Part shown: piece after piece, positions 1 through 12,398 of the stretch
How the letters are laid out: each line of letters opens with the position of its first letter
Position numbering within the stretch: position 1 is the stretch's first letter
Program-made: the position numbers and the translations under genes
Assembly: GCA_033439295.1 (NCBI GenBank)
Contig: JAVTLE010000014.1
Span: forward strand, 4,154,001-4,218,000
DNA length: 64,000 bases
From: Deuterostichococcus epilithicus
Lineage: Eukaryota > Chlorophyta > Trebouxiophyceae > Prasiolales > Stichococcaceae
Direction of reading: 5' to 3'
The notes under the pieces: generated by a model
What the model was told of the DNA's origin: nothing
Seen by the model: the letters and a program-made list of their open reading frames with translations, nothing else
Database searches by the model: none

Positions 1-1517
1 GCGGCGCGCCTGCAGACATGGTGGGCGACAGCGCCGGCATCGCCAGCAGCTGGTGCGGCGGGAAGTCGCCGCCGCCGCCGCCGCCGGAGGGCGCCTCCTC
101 CTCTGCTTCCTGCTGCCCGCCGGAGGGCTCGGCCTCGTCGCCGCCGCCGCTGTCGGCCGCCGAGGCCGCGCCTGGCTGGTAGTCGGCAAATGCGCCCGCC
201 TGCTCAACAGCAACATGTTTCATCGCATCAGCCGCCCTGTTGTTTGTCGAGCCGCAGTCTGAGGTGCTAAATAACAGCCTGGTCATTGGCTTCACAACAC
301 CTCGCTCACGGCCCAGTCTTCGAGCTGCTGGCGAACATCAGGTCGGGGGCAGGGGCAGGATGGAGCTGCTGGGAGAAACCATTACCAGGCGGGAGACAGT
401 TGAGAGTTCAAGGCTGAATGAAATTCGTCAATGCAATTTTGTTGAAAGACGGGAACGGCAAATGACGCACGTCTCCCTTATCCTCCACCATGATGCCGAC
501 CACCTCGCCGACCTTGATGTCTTTTGCGCCAGAGGCCACGAGCAGCTTCGCGATGTAGCCGTCGTCCTGTTGACAGTGAAACATACCATGATACGCAATG
601 ATAAGCTGCCTTTTCACGAGGCGATCGTTGCCCGCAGCGGCAGCACACGCACGGCTTGAGCGACGGCGACGGCGGCATGAGCCTGCTCCGTGGCGGCCCG
701 TCCGAGTGAGCTTCTGTGCGCACCGCTCACAGCAGCGGATTGCCGGTTTACAGCAGCACCCACCTTGCAGGCATGCCGAGCGTGCAGCACATTTCCTCTC
801 GTTCCCAGTTGCCCCCTGCACCTCGTGCAACTAGGTACATACGGGGGACTAATGCCGACTCGCCTGCGACTCCCAGTCCATGGTGGCCTTGTCAGTCTCC
901 ACCTCCGCGATGACGTCGCCGGCCGCAATCTCCTGTCCCTCCTCCACCTTCCACTCCGCAATGTTTCCCTGCAATGCACCGCGCACACAGTAGTGTATTC
1001 ACTCTCGGCGGTGATGGAGCGCCCCAGGTCTCTCTTGACAGCACGCTGTGCTTGCTGCAAAGACATGTGAGGGTGCAGGAAGTGTGCGAATCCAACCAGA
1101 CGCGGACATGCGGCGTGCTACATGCGCCTGATTGCATCGGAGGCGCGCCAGCCTGGCGGCATCTGTGAGGCTGGGCAGGCCACATCGCACGATCCCCAGC
1201 AGCTTGAGATCTCAATGAAAAAGTCTGCCACCAGCCGCCAGCACCTGGTTCATGGTGGGCGACAGCGACGGCATTGTCAGCTCGGTGAACGGCGGCAGCT
1301 TCGCGAAGCCGCGCACCCCGCCCAACAGCGGTAGCGGCTGCCAGCCCTGCTGCGGCCTCACGGCGCAGCGCCGAAACAGGCCGGCGCCGCCGGCCGGCGC
1401 CTCTGCGGCCGCGACGGCTACAAAGGCCCTGGCGGCGCCGCAGCTGCATGCCGTGCCGGTGCTGAACAGCGGCCCGGCCGCTATCAGGGCCCTGAGGCCC
1501 AGCCGCCCAGCGGCCAT
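1..1517 (-). CDS. DLAT: Dihydrolipoyl acetyltransferase (E2) of mitochondrial pyruvate dehydrogenase, N-terminal part, partial
   Basis: E2 core subunit of the pyruvate dehydrogenase complex, which moves the acetyl group from the lipoyl arm to CoA in the mitochondrial matrix. Four exons are seen: 1245-1517, 864-968, 471-566 and <1-199. Residues 1-70 are Arg/Ala-rich without acidic residues, as in a mitochondrial presequence. The first lipoyl domain follows: [12 protein letters not shown] at the end of exon 1, then [11 protein letters not shown] and [10 protein letters not shown] with the lipoylated Lys of DKAT, then DGYIAKLLV and [12 protein letters not shown] Gly/Glu/Pro hinge comes next, then the opening of a second lipoyl domain ([11 protein letters not shown]) at the left edge. 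Two lipoyl domains point to the mitochondrial rather than the one-domain plastid E2. All junctions are phase 0. Intron 2 starts with GC (CAG|GCGAGT). The catalytic domain lies outside the window. The ATG at 1517 is the first that gives the presequence. Confidence 0.93.
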
Positions 1518-3047
1518 GGGTCCTGCTGTGCGTGCCGCAGCAGCCTCTCGCCGTCGACCACTGGATCAATGCGTGCGCTGCTACTGTCAAGTTGGCGGCC
1601 GCTTTCCAGCTAGCGGCGTCCTGCCTGTGCAGAAGCAGAACAGTGAGGAACAGGTGCTCGCACCCTGCATGCGTATTGCAAACTCGAAGTGCCGGTGCAC
1701 CCAGCAGATGGTGAGGCAGAAGGCACCCTGGCGGGTGATCGACCCGACGTTGTCCAGGATCAAACAGCAAGCCCACGCAATCAGAGGTACGCTTTGCAAC
1801 GGCTAAAGAAGGTGATCGGATCGTTTAGTCTCGCAAAGGTCGAGATGGCGCTTGAACCGGCAGGCTGTCCGCAAATGGTGCGTGAAGGAGAGGACAGAGG
1901 AAAGATGGTTGAGTAATGCAGATCTGGCGCAGCCAATGTAATGTTTGCGGATAGCAAGCAGCATCCACACACAGCACAATCTCAAGAGGAGAGTTTCTGG
2001 TCGGCGCACCCAGGCAATTTTGCGGCAACGATTGCTGCCTCAGCGGCTACGGTGCATCGTGCGCTGGACTCCGCAGCAGGCGGCCCCCACACTTGAGTCC
2101 TGCCGCTGAGCTGCCGCAAATAGTCGATATGATCTGGCGTCACTGGCACAGATAGGGGGAGGCCCTTCTAGGTCTGGCATCAAGCCAATCGCCAAATTTT
2201 GGAGACTACGCGCAGGGTGCATGAGCACGAGAGCCGGACGCACCCTCAGCTTCATTGAATCGCCCGACCGAGCCCTGCAGGTTGCGAATTTGGCTTGCAG
2301 CACAGCGCAGCATCAGGTGCACTTGGAACCTTTTGAAAGAAGCGGCGTGCAGGGGGTGGGCGCACGAGCACAAATCACTTGCCTGCCTTTGTGCACTCGA
2401 GAGGACTCTCGGCCGAGCGCAGGCATGCGTTATGTGCCACACCTGTGCAGTATGAGATCGGACGCGCTTGACGGGTTGTCGGACTGCTGCTGACGCTAAG
2501 CCAACCGCAACATGGCCAGGTTGGGCTCTGACATCCGTTGCGTCATAACGCGAACACAGCGCAAAGTTGCAAAATCTAACCGGTCACCGTACTCGTGTCG
2601 AGTAACCGGCTTATCCAGCAGTTTGCAAGTGTCCGGGGGCGCGCTTTTGTGCTAGCGCGTGCGACTCGACTGGGGTCCGCGATATTGTCTTGTCGAGTAC
2701 TGCTTCTTGCGCGGTCCGGTGGACGCACCGCGCAGCAAGCTGGTTCTCCCAATCCATACAATACTCGCCTTCCTTCGACGCCTGCGGTTGAGCGATCGGA
2801 TTGTGTAGCGTTGAGGAGTCACCCCACCGGATTGCTTGATCCTCTGTCTGTACTTGCACATCGCCGTAGCAGCCATCGAACAGCTTTCAACGCTTTTTTG
2901 TATGCGGCCAGATGGCAAGTTGGTGCTGCCGTGCCGCACTTGAGCTCCAAGCCACCCGTCTCAACCCCACGAGCGGCAGGAACTGCATCGCCATGATTGG
3001 GGCACCTGACGACTACAAACAACACAGTTATCGAATTTCTCCTGCAG
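1518..3047. other. Intergenic region and unresolved 5' end of the AMBRA1-like gene
   Basis: This stretch separates the divergent E2 (minus) and AMBRA1-like (plus) genes. It must hold both promoters, and at least one short 5' coding exon of the plus-strand gene, because the first recognisable exon of that gene (from 3048) opens mid-codon after a good acceptor (tctcctgcag) with no in-frame ATG upstream before a stop. I could not place that first exon. No conserved protein or RNA gene was recognised. Confidence 0.5.
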
Positions 3048-5202
3048 CGAGCCGGGCTTGACGTCGCTGCTCCGCCGGCGGGAGCTGTCAGGCGTCCGCG
3101 GCACGCGCGGAGCCCGCCGAGGCCCCACGCGCCCTCCTCCAGAACCCCAGGCCGCCGCCAGCTCAGACTCGGCCGACAGCTGCCAGAGCAGAGCTTTCAG
3201 CGAGCGTCTCGGCCGGTTGGGCGGCCAGGGCGGCGCCAGCGAGCCTGGCAGGCAGGGGAGCGGCGTCGGCGGCGATTGCGCCGGTCATGCATGGGGGGAT
3301 GCAGCGTGCCGCGGCGCATCTGCGGCCGAGGCGGCGGGCGTGGGTGCGGAGCTGCGGCGGTGGGCGGAGGGCGACTTCCTGCGCCACTGCGCCGCTTCTT
3401 ACTGCCCGCTGACGCCCGCGCCGCGATCCACAATCGACCTGGACTTCTCGCCCGACGGCCGTCTGCTGGCGTCCTCGCAGTGAGTCCCTTGGTCCTGCTG
3501 TGGACCCGGGGATGCTTCAAAGATTGCTCAGGTTGCGCTAAGGTCACATCCAGACAGCCTGTTGACAGCTCGTCCCAATGAGCAGCACAGCCCACCATCT
3601 ACTTGCAGCCTCGGTGCTGACGTGGGGCTGCTTGCGTGCGCCCGCAGCGGCGACCACACGGTCAAGATTGCGTGCTGCGTCACGGGCAAGTGCCTGCGGG
3701 TGTTGGAGGGTCACCGTCGCACGCCTTGGGTAGTGCGCTTCCATCCCTCCGACTCGTCGCTGCTCGCCAGTGGCTCGCTGGACCACCATGTGAGTCGAGT
3801 TTTGGGTTTGACTTTCCTAACCCCCTTGTAGAGCGCCATCATGTCAGGTCATGTGTGCTTTTGCGCAAAGGGCCGTGCACCTTAAGCACTGCAGGTGCTG
3901 GACTGCTGCACGTAGTAGTCCGCGGGAGTGCACGGCTTGCCGAAAGCTGTCCTGCAGGTTCAACGTCGCCACGCGTCTCACATCCTGCCGGGCCCCGAAC
4001 ACTCCTGTCGCTGCAGGTGCGGCTGTGGAACGTGAACACCGGTGAGTGCGTCAACTCGCACGACTTCCTGCGGCCCATCGCGTCGGTTGCCTTCAATGCG
4101 CGCGCTGGGGAGCTTGCTGTTGCTGCCGGCCACAAGGTGACTCCAAAGAGGTTCACAACCTTGATAAGAAGTGCACATTCTAGGTGCTTCTTGTACACGA
4201 GGTCCGTTCAGAGGAGCTGAACAATGTGAAACACACTACCTGCACTTGTTTGGCCGCCCTGCGACATTGACTTGACAATGGAATGTTCGCAGTTTGCATT
4301 GCTGCGGCTGCGTTCTGGCGCTGAAATCCTAGAATTCCTGCAGCTGTACATGTGGGACTACAGCCGGCCGCGAGCGGCGCCCGTGGTGGTGGCGGCGGCC
4401 CCCGCGGGCGGCGCCGGCGATGAGACAATGGCGCACACCGGCCCGCACATCGCCCTGAAGACGCGGCGGTCGCTGCGTGCGGTGCACTTCCACCCGCACG
4501 GCGCTCCCCTCATGCTCACTGCTGAGGTGCGCGTCATGAGAAGTGACCCTATCAACTTTTAAATAGTAAGGAAACCCCACTTCAATCCCCCTCTACGAGC
4601 CCTGTCTCCTTCCTCTTCCTCGCTGGGGTCGTCAGGGATACTCATTCCTCAAACTCGTTGAGCGAGCCGCTCACGACTTCGTCAGCCTGCGTGCAGGCTC
4701 TCCTCGTATCTGATGTCGGACAACCGTGCTTATGATCTTACTATGACTGTGACTCTGGCAGGTTGTGGCAGACGCCCCCAGCCAGGCGTCGCAGGCAGCG
4801 CATGTGCCGCTGGCGGCGGCACCAGATGCCCCTCCCGGCGTGCTGCCGCCAGGCGCCATCCATGCGCCAGCCGTACCGGTGGGCATCGTGCTGGCTATCT
4901 GCTGACGGTTTGCTGCGCAGCGTTTCCGAACAACCCGCCTGGATGTCCCCATGATGTGCTGCAACTGGGCCATGAGCTCTGTGTGCCCTGCCGTCGCATG
5001 CCTGGGGGCTGACCTGGGTGCTGATGTCTTCGCTGATCGATGCGCACAGGCTGTGCAACCCAGCGCGCCTGCGGCAGCGCAGCAGCAGCAGGCAGCTGCC
5101 GTGGCAGCACACCGCCCGCACCCGCTCAACCAGATCCTGCTGTCTGAGCGGGCGGCGACGCTGCGACGGCAGCCGCCACAGCCTCAGCAGGCTTCGCCTC
5201 AC

Positions 5203-5258
<56 letters not shown>

Positions 5259-8200
5259 TCAGGGGGTGGGCCAGCCGACCGTCTCAGGGGCGCAGCCGCC
5301 CAACTCGGGGGCGCAACTACACGAGGCGCTAATCGCCCAGTGGCAGGTGCGGTGCTGCCGATTCGGTGCAGGATGCCCATGGTGTGGCGCCCAACAACGA
5401 TGCAGTTGCTATCAATCTGCTGTCAGCAAGTGCGGGAGGCACCCATCGGTTGGTTCCTCTGCAGCAGCAGCTTGACGACGCAGTCATTGCTGGTGATTGC
5501 TGCTCAAGCTGGGGGCATGCGGCGCCGTGATGTGCCACCAAAATGCATTCCCACTGCTCCATGTCTCTTGTCTCGCACCTCATGCAAGGGCTCCTACGTG
5601 CAGGTGCGTCAGGGACTGCTGTTGCAACAGCGGCAGCAGCAGCCGGCGCCGCGCGGCTTTGCGCCAGGCGTCCCTGCAGTGTCAGGCGCCCAGTGGAATG
5701 CCGCTGCCGCACGCCCCGTGAACCAGGCTGGGCTGCTGGCCATGCAGGTGTGGATCCGTCAGCGACCAGCGCGGCGCTCGTGCCGCCCTTTCTCAATCAG
5801 TTGCGTGCAGTGATGACAACAGGCAGCAGCCCCGCTGGCAGTGTGACCCTCGCTGCAGCTGCATGTACAGACAGTTTGCATGCGCTCAGCCCCCCTGCCC
5901 CCACAAGAATGAACGCCGACTTATGTCAAGGGCAGCGCTGCGTGGCTGGGCAAGACTCCAGTGGAGCTGTCAGTCCTCAGCTGTGCCAATGTAATTGGCA
6001 CTCACAGGTGGTTTTGTAGAGCTTGCCGGCTGTGCTTTGCTGACTGCCGCTGGCGCTGGCCTGAGGCGCAGGCTGGCCAGCAGCGGCGGCTGGACGTAGG
6101 CGCGCTCGACGCCCTNCGCGCCGCTGCGGCACGGCATGGCGCGGGCGCCTGGCAGCAGGAAGCGGAGGCTGCGACCCGCGACTTCCACGACTTCCAGATG
6201 CTGCGCCTGCGGTCTGCTTCCGGCAGCCTGCCGCCGCTCAACCTGCGCACCGCCAGCGCGCCGGCGGGCAGCGTGGCTGGCCGCTTCGCGGGGATGGCCG
6301 CGNGTGATGCGGTAGCACCAGCCGCGGGTCCGGCAGGGGGCGCCGACGCGGCGGCGGCAGCCCGCGCACGGGCGTGGCCGGCGGACGCATGGCAGGGCAG
6401 TGCCCCGGCTGCGGCGGTGGCGGCAGCGGCGCCGGACGTCCCAGCTTCACCTGCCGCCGGCGGCGAGGCCATCGACATGCGGATCGACATGCGGGACCAG
6501 GCCACCGAGATGGAGGAGGATGTGCCGCCGCGGGCTGCGACGCCCTCCGCAATTGCGCGCAGCATCCCGGTGCCGGCCAGCCCGCAAGGTGGGCGAGCCA
6601 CAGGTCTCCGCCACTAGCATTGTTACCTGCGGGTTGTGCCGTTGAGAAGACTCTGGACGCAGCCTGACGCTGTGGAGACATGCTCGGGGTAAACCCTGCG
6701 CGGGATGGCCGACAGCACAGGGGACGCCCCTCGGTCTTGAAAATCGATGGCGTCAGCAATGATGGTCGGAAGCTCGAAAGCCGAGCGACTGCCTCTCCCT
6801 TCTGCAGGCATGCGCGGCAGAGGCCTGGAGGCGCGGCCGCGGCACCGGCCGCCGTCGCCGCCGCCGGCGGGCAGCCTGAGGGCGCTGGCGGCGGGAGCCG
6901 GTGCAGTCGCTGCAGAGCCGCCGCCAGCGCCCGTGGCGGAACCGCTGCGGCCGGCCGGCGCTGCTGGGTGCGATCCTCTTCAACAAAAATCCACGTACAT
7001 ATAATTGTGACATACGATTACACATGTTTCGGGCTGAAGTGCTGCTACACATGGCCAGTGAGGGTGCGGCGGTTGAGGAGGTTGTCCCAGAACCTCGGCC
7101 AAGGCTCACGATGCGAATGTCGCTCAATTGCAAATGCTCCGTGCCTCAGGTCGCTGTGGTCGGCTGTGGACGCTGCGTGGCTGCGCACCGGCGGCGCAGA
7201 AGCGGCAGCCGCCGGCAACGGCGCGGCCGCTCCGGGGCCGCTGCCGGGCTCCTTTGCGGCGCTGCAGCGCGGTCCTTTGAGCTTTCAGCTTGGCGGCGGC
7301 TACTCACGGGACACTGTGGCAGAGGTGCGTGGTGACAGCTTTCGACCCTTGAAATTAGATCCACCATATATTTTAGAGCAGCAGCCATTATCCACTGCTG
7401 CCGGCTCGAATTTTGGATTCTGCAGCTTGAATCTGCCGAGGGTGCACGATTCCCTCTCAGCATGCTGTTCTACGGCTGCTACAGCAGTCCTGCATGTGGA
7501 AATGAGACGAAAGTGGAAAAGAGACGCCATAGAATCCGTTCTGGCGACTGCAACACCAGTCCCTGCAGGGCGACATGGAGAAAGGTTGTTGACGAGGAAA
7601 AACCAAACTAGCCAGAGCCCGGTGTAAGACTTGGAATTTACCAAGCCTTAACAACCACCGTCCGTGCCGCGGGCCGATGGGCTCATAAGCACTTTCCCCG
7701 CCCCCTACGTTGTTTGCTGACCGGTAGTTTGCGATGTTCGGTCCTCAACACGCTAGCCACCCTGCAGCACGCGGTACACTGCGTGCAGATGCCAAGCCGG
7801 TCCAGCGCCAGCATGCCTGGACTGGCCCAAAGGGACGCAGCAGCTGTGGGCCCTCGGCGAGGTGCACACCTGCGTGCCAGTCCTCTGCAACTCCTTCGCA
7901 ACATTGGATTTCATCCCCATGCTGTTTCTCCGCAGGCGTCACGCAACGAGGAGGCGCAGCGACGGCAGTGGGCCGCCGGGCGCGCCAGAGCGGCGGCGCT
8001 GGGCGCAGCGGCGGGAGCCGCTGCACCCAGGCTGCCGCGAGATGGCGAGCAGCTGCTGCAGCAGGTGCATGGAGTGCCACCCTGGCGGCGGCTGTTTCTC
8101 GGATGCGCGTTTGACAACCCCAGTGCATCAGCGGGGTCCGCTCGTGCAGCACCTCTGCCGTGCTCCCTGGCCGGAAAGCCACCTTGCGAGCAAGCCCAAC

Positions 8201-11200
8201 CCCTGTCTTCTACGAGCATGGCGACCTCGAACCGCCGAGCGCTCTCCTGATGTCCTCTAGAGCATGGCGACCTCGAACCGCCGGGCGCTTTCCTCACGCC
8301 GGCCGGTCATGTGTCCAACAGGCGGGCCAGCCGCGGACGATGGCGCTGGGGCTCCCCCCGCCAATGCCGTGGGTCGAAGAGCCGCAGCCAGATTTCCCGC
8401 ACGTCGCGCGGTGGCAGCAGCGCGGCGGCGCGCGCCAGCCGCAGCAGCCCTACAGGTGCGCTCGTGGCGCTGCACGGTTGCCGTGGGGTGGGTCGGGAGG
8501 CTGCTGCATCGCCTCTGGACTTGCCCGCCTTGTGGCTTGGGTTGGGGGTCATGGACATTGGCCGTCGGCGGTCGCCGCCGTAAGGTCATGTCATATAGTG
8601 CCAAATTTGCTTTCTGACCGACAGGCTACGCTTCTCTTTGCAGAGATGTCTGCTGTGATGTCGCTGTTTGGGCTGCCACTCAACTGCGGCCAACGCCGCC
8701 ACCACCACCCTGGCCAGTGGTTGCTGGCAGTCGCATTCCAAACATATTTCGGGTTGATGTCAAAACTGTGCAACGTCGCAACCGACAGGTTCCACTGGGC
8801 TTGGGGGCCGCCGCCGCCAGCGGACGTGGGTCCGCAGCCCCCTGGTGGCCCCGCAGCAGTCGCAGCTGCCGGCCGCGCTGCGGCTGCCGCGAGCGCCGCG
8901 GGCATCGCACTGGGGCAGGGGCCCCGGCCCGCGGCGGCGGGCGCTGCGGCGTTCGGCGACGCCTCGGCGCTGCTGCACCCACAGCCTGCACAGGTGAATG
9001 CAGTTCGGACCCTGGTGCCCCTGCTACGAGCATGAGAATGGCGCAGCTGGCATGGGCGCTCCTGGACACGCGGTTGCCCCGCGGCACGCTTTTCTGCGGA
9101 CTGGCTGACGGACATCGTCTGCGGTGTGCTGGCTGAGGGAGGGCCCACACTTGCCTGGAAGCAGGCTCGTGTGATGTAAAAATGCATCCTGCGCACAGGA
9201 GGCACTCACGCCCTCGATGCTGGCCATGGGCTGGGAGTGGCCGGTGCCGCCGGGGCCCATGGCCACGCTCGCCAACCTGGCGGGCGCCGCCGNNGNCNCC
9301 GGCGGCGCGCACGCGGTGCAGGTCTCCGCGGCCGCCGCGGCGCACGTGCTGGGTGAGGCTTCTCAGACACCCATACGTTGCTCCAGTCAATTGAAAGGGG
9401 CGAGGCTGCAACCTGGCAGGTCAGCTTCTTTGGCATGCAAGTTCAATTGGGCACCGCGTATGTTCAGTGTGCCTGCTGCACAAGTGCCCCTGTCACGCTG
9501 ATTTCAGCGGCGTACACATCATGCGGGTTGCCGCTTGATAAGGGCATCCCTGGATCAAGCCTGACTGTCTGCTGAGGTCCTGATTCCAGTGCTCGCATCG
9601 GAATTCAAAACAAGCAGATAGCCAGCTCCACTTGATGCTGGCATTGCGCTGCATGGAGGCAGCTCGCCTGGCGGTCGCATTCGTTGCTTCTGCAAACCGA
9701 CCTGCCGATCATCGGAAAGTCTGCCCTGAAAAATCCAATTCATTTCAGGAGTTGCACGTGTGTAATAAACCAGAGTTTATAACCGTCAGTGCGCTGCAAT
9801 CTGCTGGTTGGGTGTGGTCTCCTCGAGGCTCGCAACATCATTGTGCGACGGGTGACAACCCAAAGTCGGCATGGTTCCACACCGGCGTGCACCATCACAT
9901 CGCAATAGGTGAAAACATAATGTTACTGCTGCCACTCTGCTGCAGGCGCCACCGGGCAGGAGCAGCCGTGCCGCGTGAAGCTCAAGCTGTGGGGCTGGCG
10001 CGAGGCAGCAGGCGGCTCGGGGCGGGTGCCCCCACTGACAGCGCCCGCCGCCATCATCCCGGATGCGGTGCTATGCTCCGAGATGGGCGTCCAGTTCTCG
10101 CCCTGCGGCCAGTTCCTGGCCGCATGCGTCGCCTGCCAGGTGTGTGCTGGGGCAGTCCGGGTCGCATTAGCCCGGAACAGTGCGGCCTCAGCAACGGTGT
10201 GACCTCAGCAACAGCGTAACCTCAGCAGTAGCGTGACCTCAGCCGCGGACAGGGTCGACCCGTCATGCACGTGGCGGCAGTCCCGGGGGGGGACGCCGNT
10301 TTGACGTTTATGGACCGTGTGTGGAGTTGGCAGGCTACCATGTGTCGCAGATCTGCATTTGCACTGCGGCGCCATGGCCGGTGTCACCCCTGCGTCACAG
10401 CCAACTCCCTGCACATCTTCACACATCGAACATGCGGCCTCGCAGGCGCCGCAGCAGGACGACAATTTTGCCGACGCCGGGGGCCGCCCCGCGGCGCCGC
10501 CGCCGCCCGGCGTCGTGTACGAGGTCCGCATCTACAGCCTGGAAGCGGGGCCTGGCTTCGGGTCGGTACTGAGGGCGAGGCCCGTGCGCGCCGCGCACTG
10601 CCTGACCAGCATCCAGTTCTCGCCCACGTCGGAGCACCTGCTGCTCGCCTACGGCAGGTGAGGAGCGCCGCTGTCATCCCTTAACTGCCAGGGTTCACCC
10701 TTTCCCCCTTTTCCCTGCTGCGGCCCCGCCATGCTGGCACACCCCAGGCTTCAAGGGCTGCTCCAGCATGTCACGTGTGGCTGCTGCACGCAGCACTCGA
10801 GGGTGGTCACACCGGGCATTGGAGAACCTAAGCGGAGCGTGCCCCGCTTGCAAAAGTCCAGATGCATGCCGACATCCTTGTGCTGCCTTCGCAACGCGCC
10901 GACACCGCATGCCCCGCCGCGCAGGCGGCACCTGGCGCTGCTGCGCAGCCTGGCGTCCGACGGCCGCTCCATCGTGCCGGTGCACACCATCCTGGAGGTG
11001 TACCGCGTGGACGACATGTCGCTGGTGCGGGTGCTGCCCAGCGCCGAAGACGAGGTCAACGCAGCCGCTTTCCACCCCAGCCCGGTGAGGAGAGGGCATG
11101 TCGTGTCGCCTGGCTTGACGGTGTAAGCCTGCCCTTGAATTTCAGGGTCATGCCAGCAATGGGGTCGGCGATGCTCCGCCTCCCACCCCTGCCAGGTGAG

Positions 11201-11867
11201 AGGGTGAGAGGATGAGCTCTGGTTGCTTTGGGACGCGCTTCGTACTGGACCCGACCGTGCTTGCTTGCATCTCTGGCATGGTGTTCAGTGTCAAGCCAGC
11301 ATTGACTTCGCGCCTGGAGACGTCAGTGAGACGGATGTCGCGTGCGGCGATCAGTGCAATTGCATGCCGCGACACGGCGGTGGCCAATTGTGCCACGCAC
11401 AGCATCGACCCAAACTTTGCAGCTGCTGTTCCCAGAGCGACAGGTGGCAGCGCTCCAGGGCAGCATGCAGCGTCCGTCAGTTGAGTCGTGTATGAAATTT
11501 TGGTTGAATGGTGTAACTTCTGCGGGCTGTGCGTGAGTGTCTGCGGTCTGGTGCGCTGAAGGGCGGCGGCTTGGCATATGGCACGAAGGAGGGGCGGCTG
11601 CGGTTGCTGCGCGCGGAACGCGCTGACCCGCAGCAGGAGCCCAAGCCATTGCTGTCCAGCAGCGCCAGCGGCGCCGAATCGCCGACGGCGCCGCCGCCCC
11701 CACGCGGGCCCGGCGGCGGAGGCGGCGCCGACTCTGACGACTCCGAGGAGGAGGGGGTGGCGGGTCTGGCGGCAGCCGGGACCGAGGAAATGTCAGGGCT
11801 CAGCGGCCCAGGCGGCGTGCAGCTGCCTTCATCGCCATCTGCGGCACTGCTGCCAATGGCGGAGTGA
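3048..11867 (+). CDS. AMBRA1/DCAF3-like WD40-repeat protein (autophagy or ubiquitin-ligase adaptor), 5' exon missing
   Basis: Large WD40 protein resembling animal AMBRA1, a beclin-1 and DDB1-CUL4 adaptor, and its plant relatives. Eighteen exons are read: 3048-3479, 3648-3789, 4017-4136, 4344-4526, 4762-4878, 5050-5346, 5604-5747, 6072-6588, 6808-6967, 7150-7324, 7936-8064, 8322-8455, 8789-8993, 9199-9352, 9946-10139, 10446-10657, 10925-11084, 11562-11867. All phases fit and give about 1,260 residues. N-terminal blades contain IDLDFSPDGRLLASSH, GHRRTPWVVRFHPSDSSL, VRLWNVNTGECV and LYMWDYSRP, the AMBRA1 order and spacing. A long disordered middle (Ala/Gln/Pro-rich, with a poly-Gln run) precedes C-terminal WD motifs GVQFSPCGQFLA, SIQFSPTSEHLLLAYGRR, TILEVYRVDDMSLVRVLP, AAAFHPSP and GGGLAYGTKEGRLRLL. 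The tail is acidic (DSDDSEEE). The start is unresolved: exon 1 as given needs a short upstream exon ending in phase 2. Ns near 6116, 6303 and 9295 leave single residues unknown. Confidence 0.88.
5205..5256 (+). repeat. CAG/poly-glutamine tract in the AMBRA1-like gene
   Basis: About 17 CAG triplets after one CAA, read in frame as an uninterrupted glutamine run in exon 6 of the AMBRA1-like gene. It sits in the disordered middle region, away from the WD40 blades, and is probably length-polymorphic. Confidence 0.95.
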
Positions 11868-12398
11868 CGATCTGCCTTGGGGGCTGAGCGCTGCATGGGG
11901 CTGGCCTGTTGGGCTGTGTCTGCTGATCTGTTTGACGTGGATCAACAGCAGGGACACGAAACAGACTCGAGGAACTGGGTAGGATTTAGGCGTTTTGGCA
12001 TGACTCTCTCAGTTTCCAAAATGACTGTGGTAGGCTTTGACGGCATTCGGCCGCAGAGGAGATGACGGTGGTCACCTATGGCCTGGTGCTGCGCGGGCCT
12101 GCGACTCGGCTCGGTGCAGGAGCCGTCAATTGTTTTCAGGTGCCTTTAGCGTCATCATGAAGGACTGAGAGGAAAGGAAGCGCGATTTGCACTGTTTGGT
12201 AACACTCGTACTGTTCGAAGTTCACAAATTGCGTCACACTTTCCAGCTGGCCGAGCCCTGCCGACGTGGCAGCCGCTTTCGGTGTGCTTCGATGCACGAC
12301 GGCTTCCTGTGAAGGACACAAGTTGAAAACGCAAAAGAAAATTTTGTCCTTGCCGGCTTTGATCGAGCGAGGTGTGAGTGCAAGCGACAGCAAGCGTC
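11868..12398. other. Intergenic region
   Basis: Holds the 3' UTR of the AMBRA1-like gene and the promoter of the downstream secreted calcium-binding protein, which lies on the same strand. No further gene was recognised. Confidence 0.5.

Noticed and set aside
8644-8716. Candidate extra exon of the AMBRA1-like gene after ctttgcag
   Set aside because: Its end phase does not fit the next exon; joining 8455 directly to 8789 is in phase and gives QQPYR-FHWAWG.
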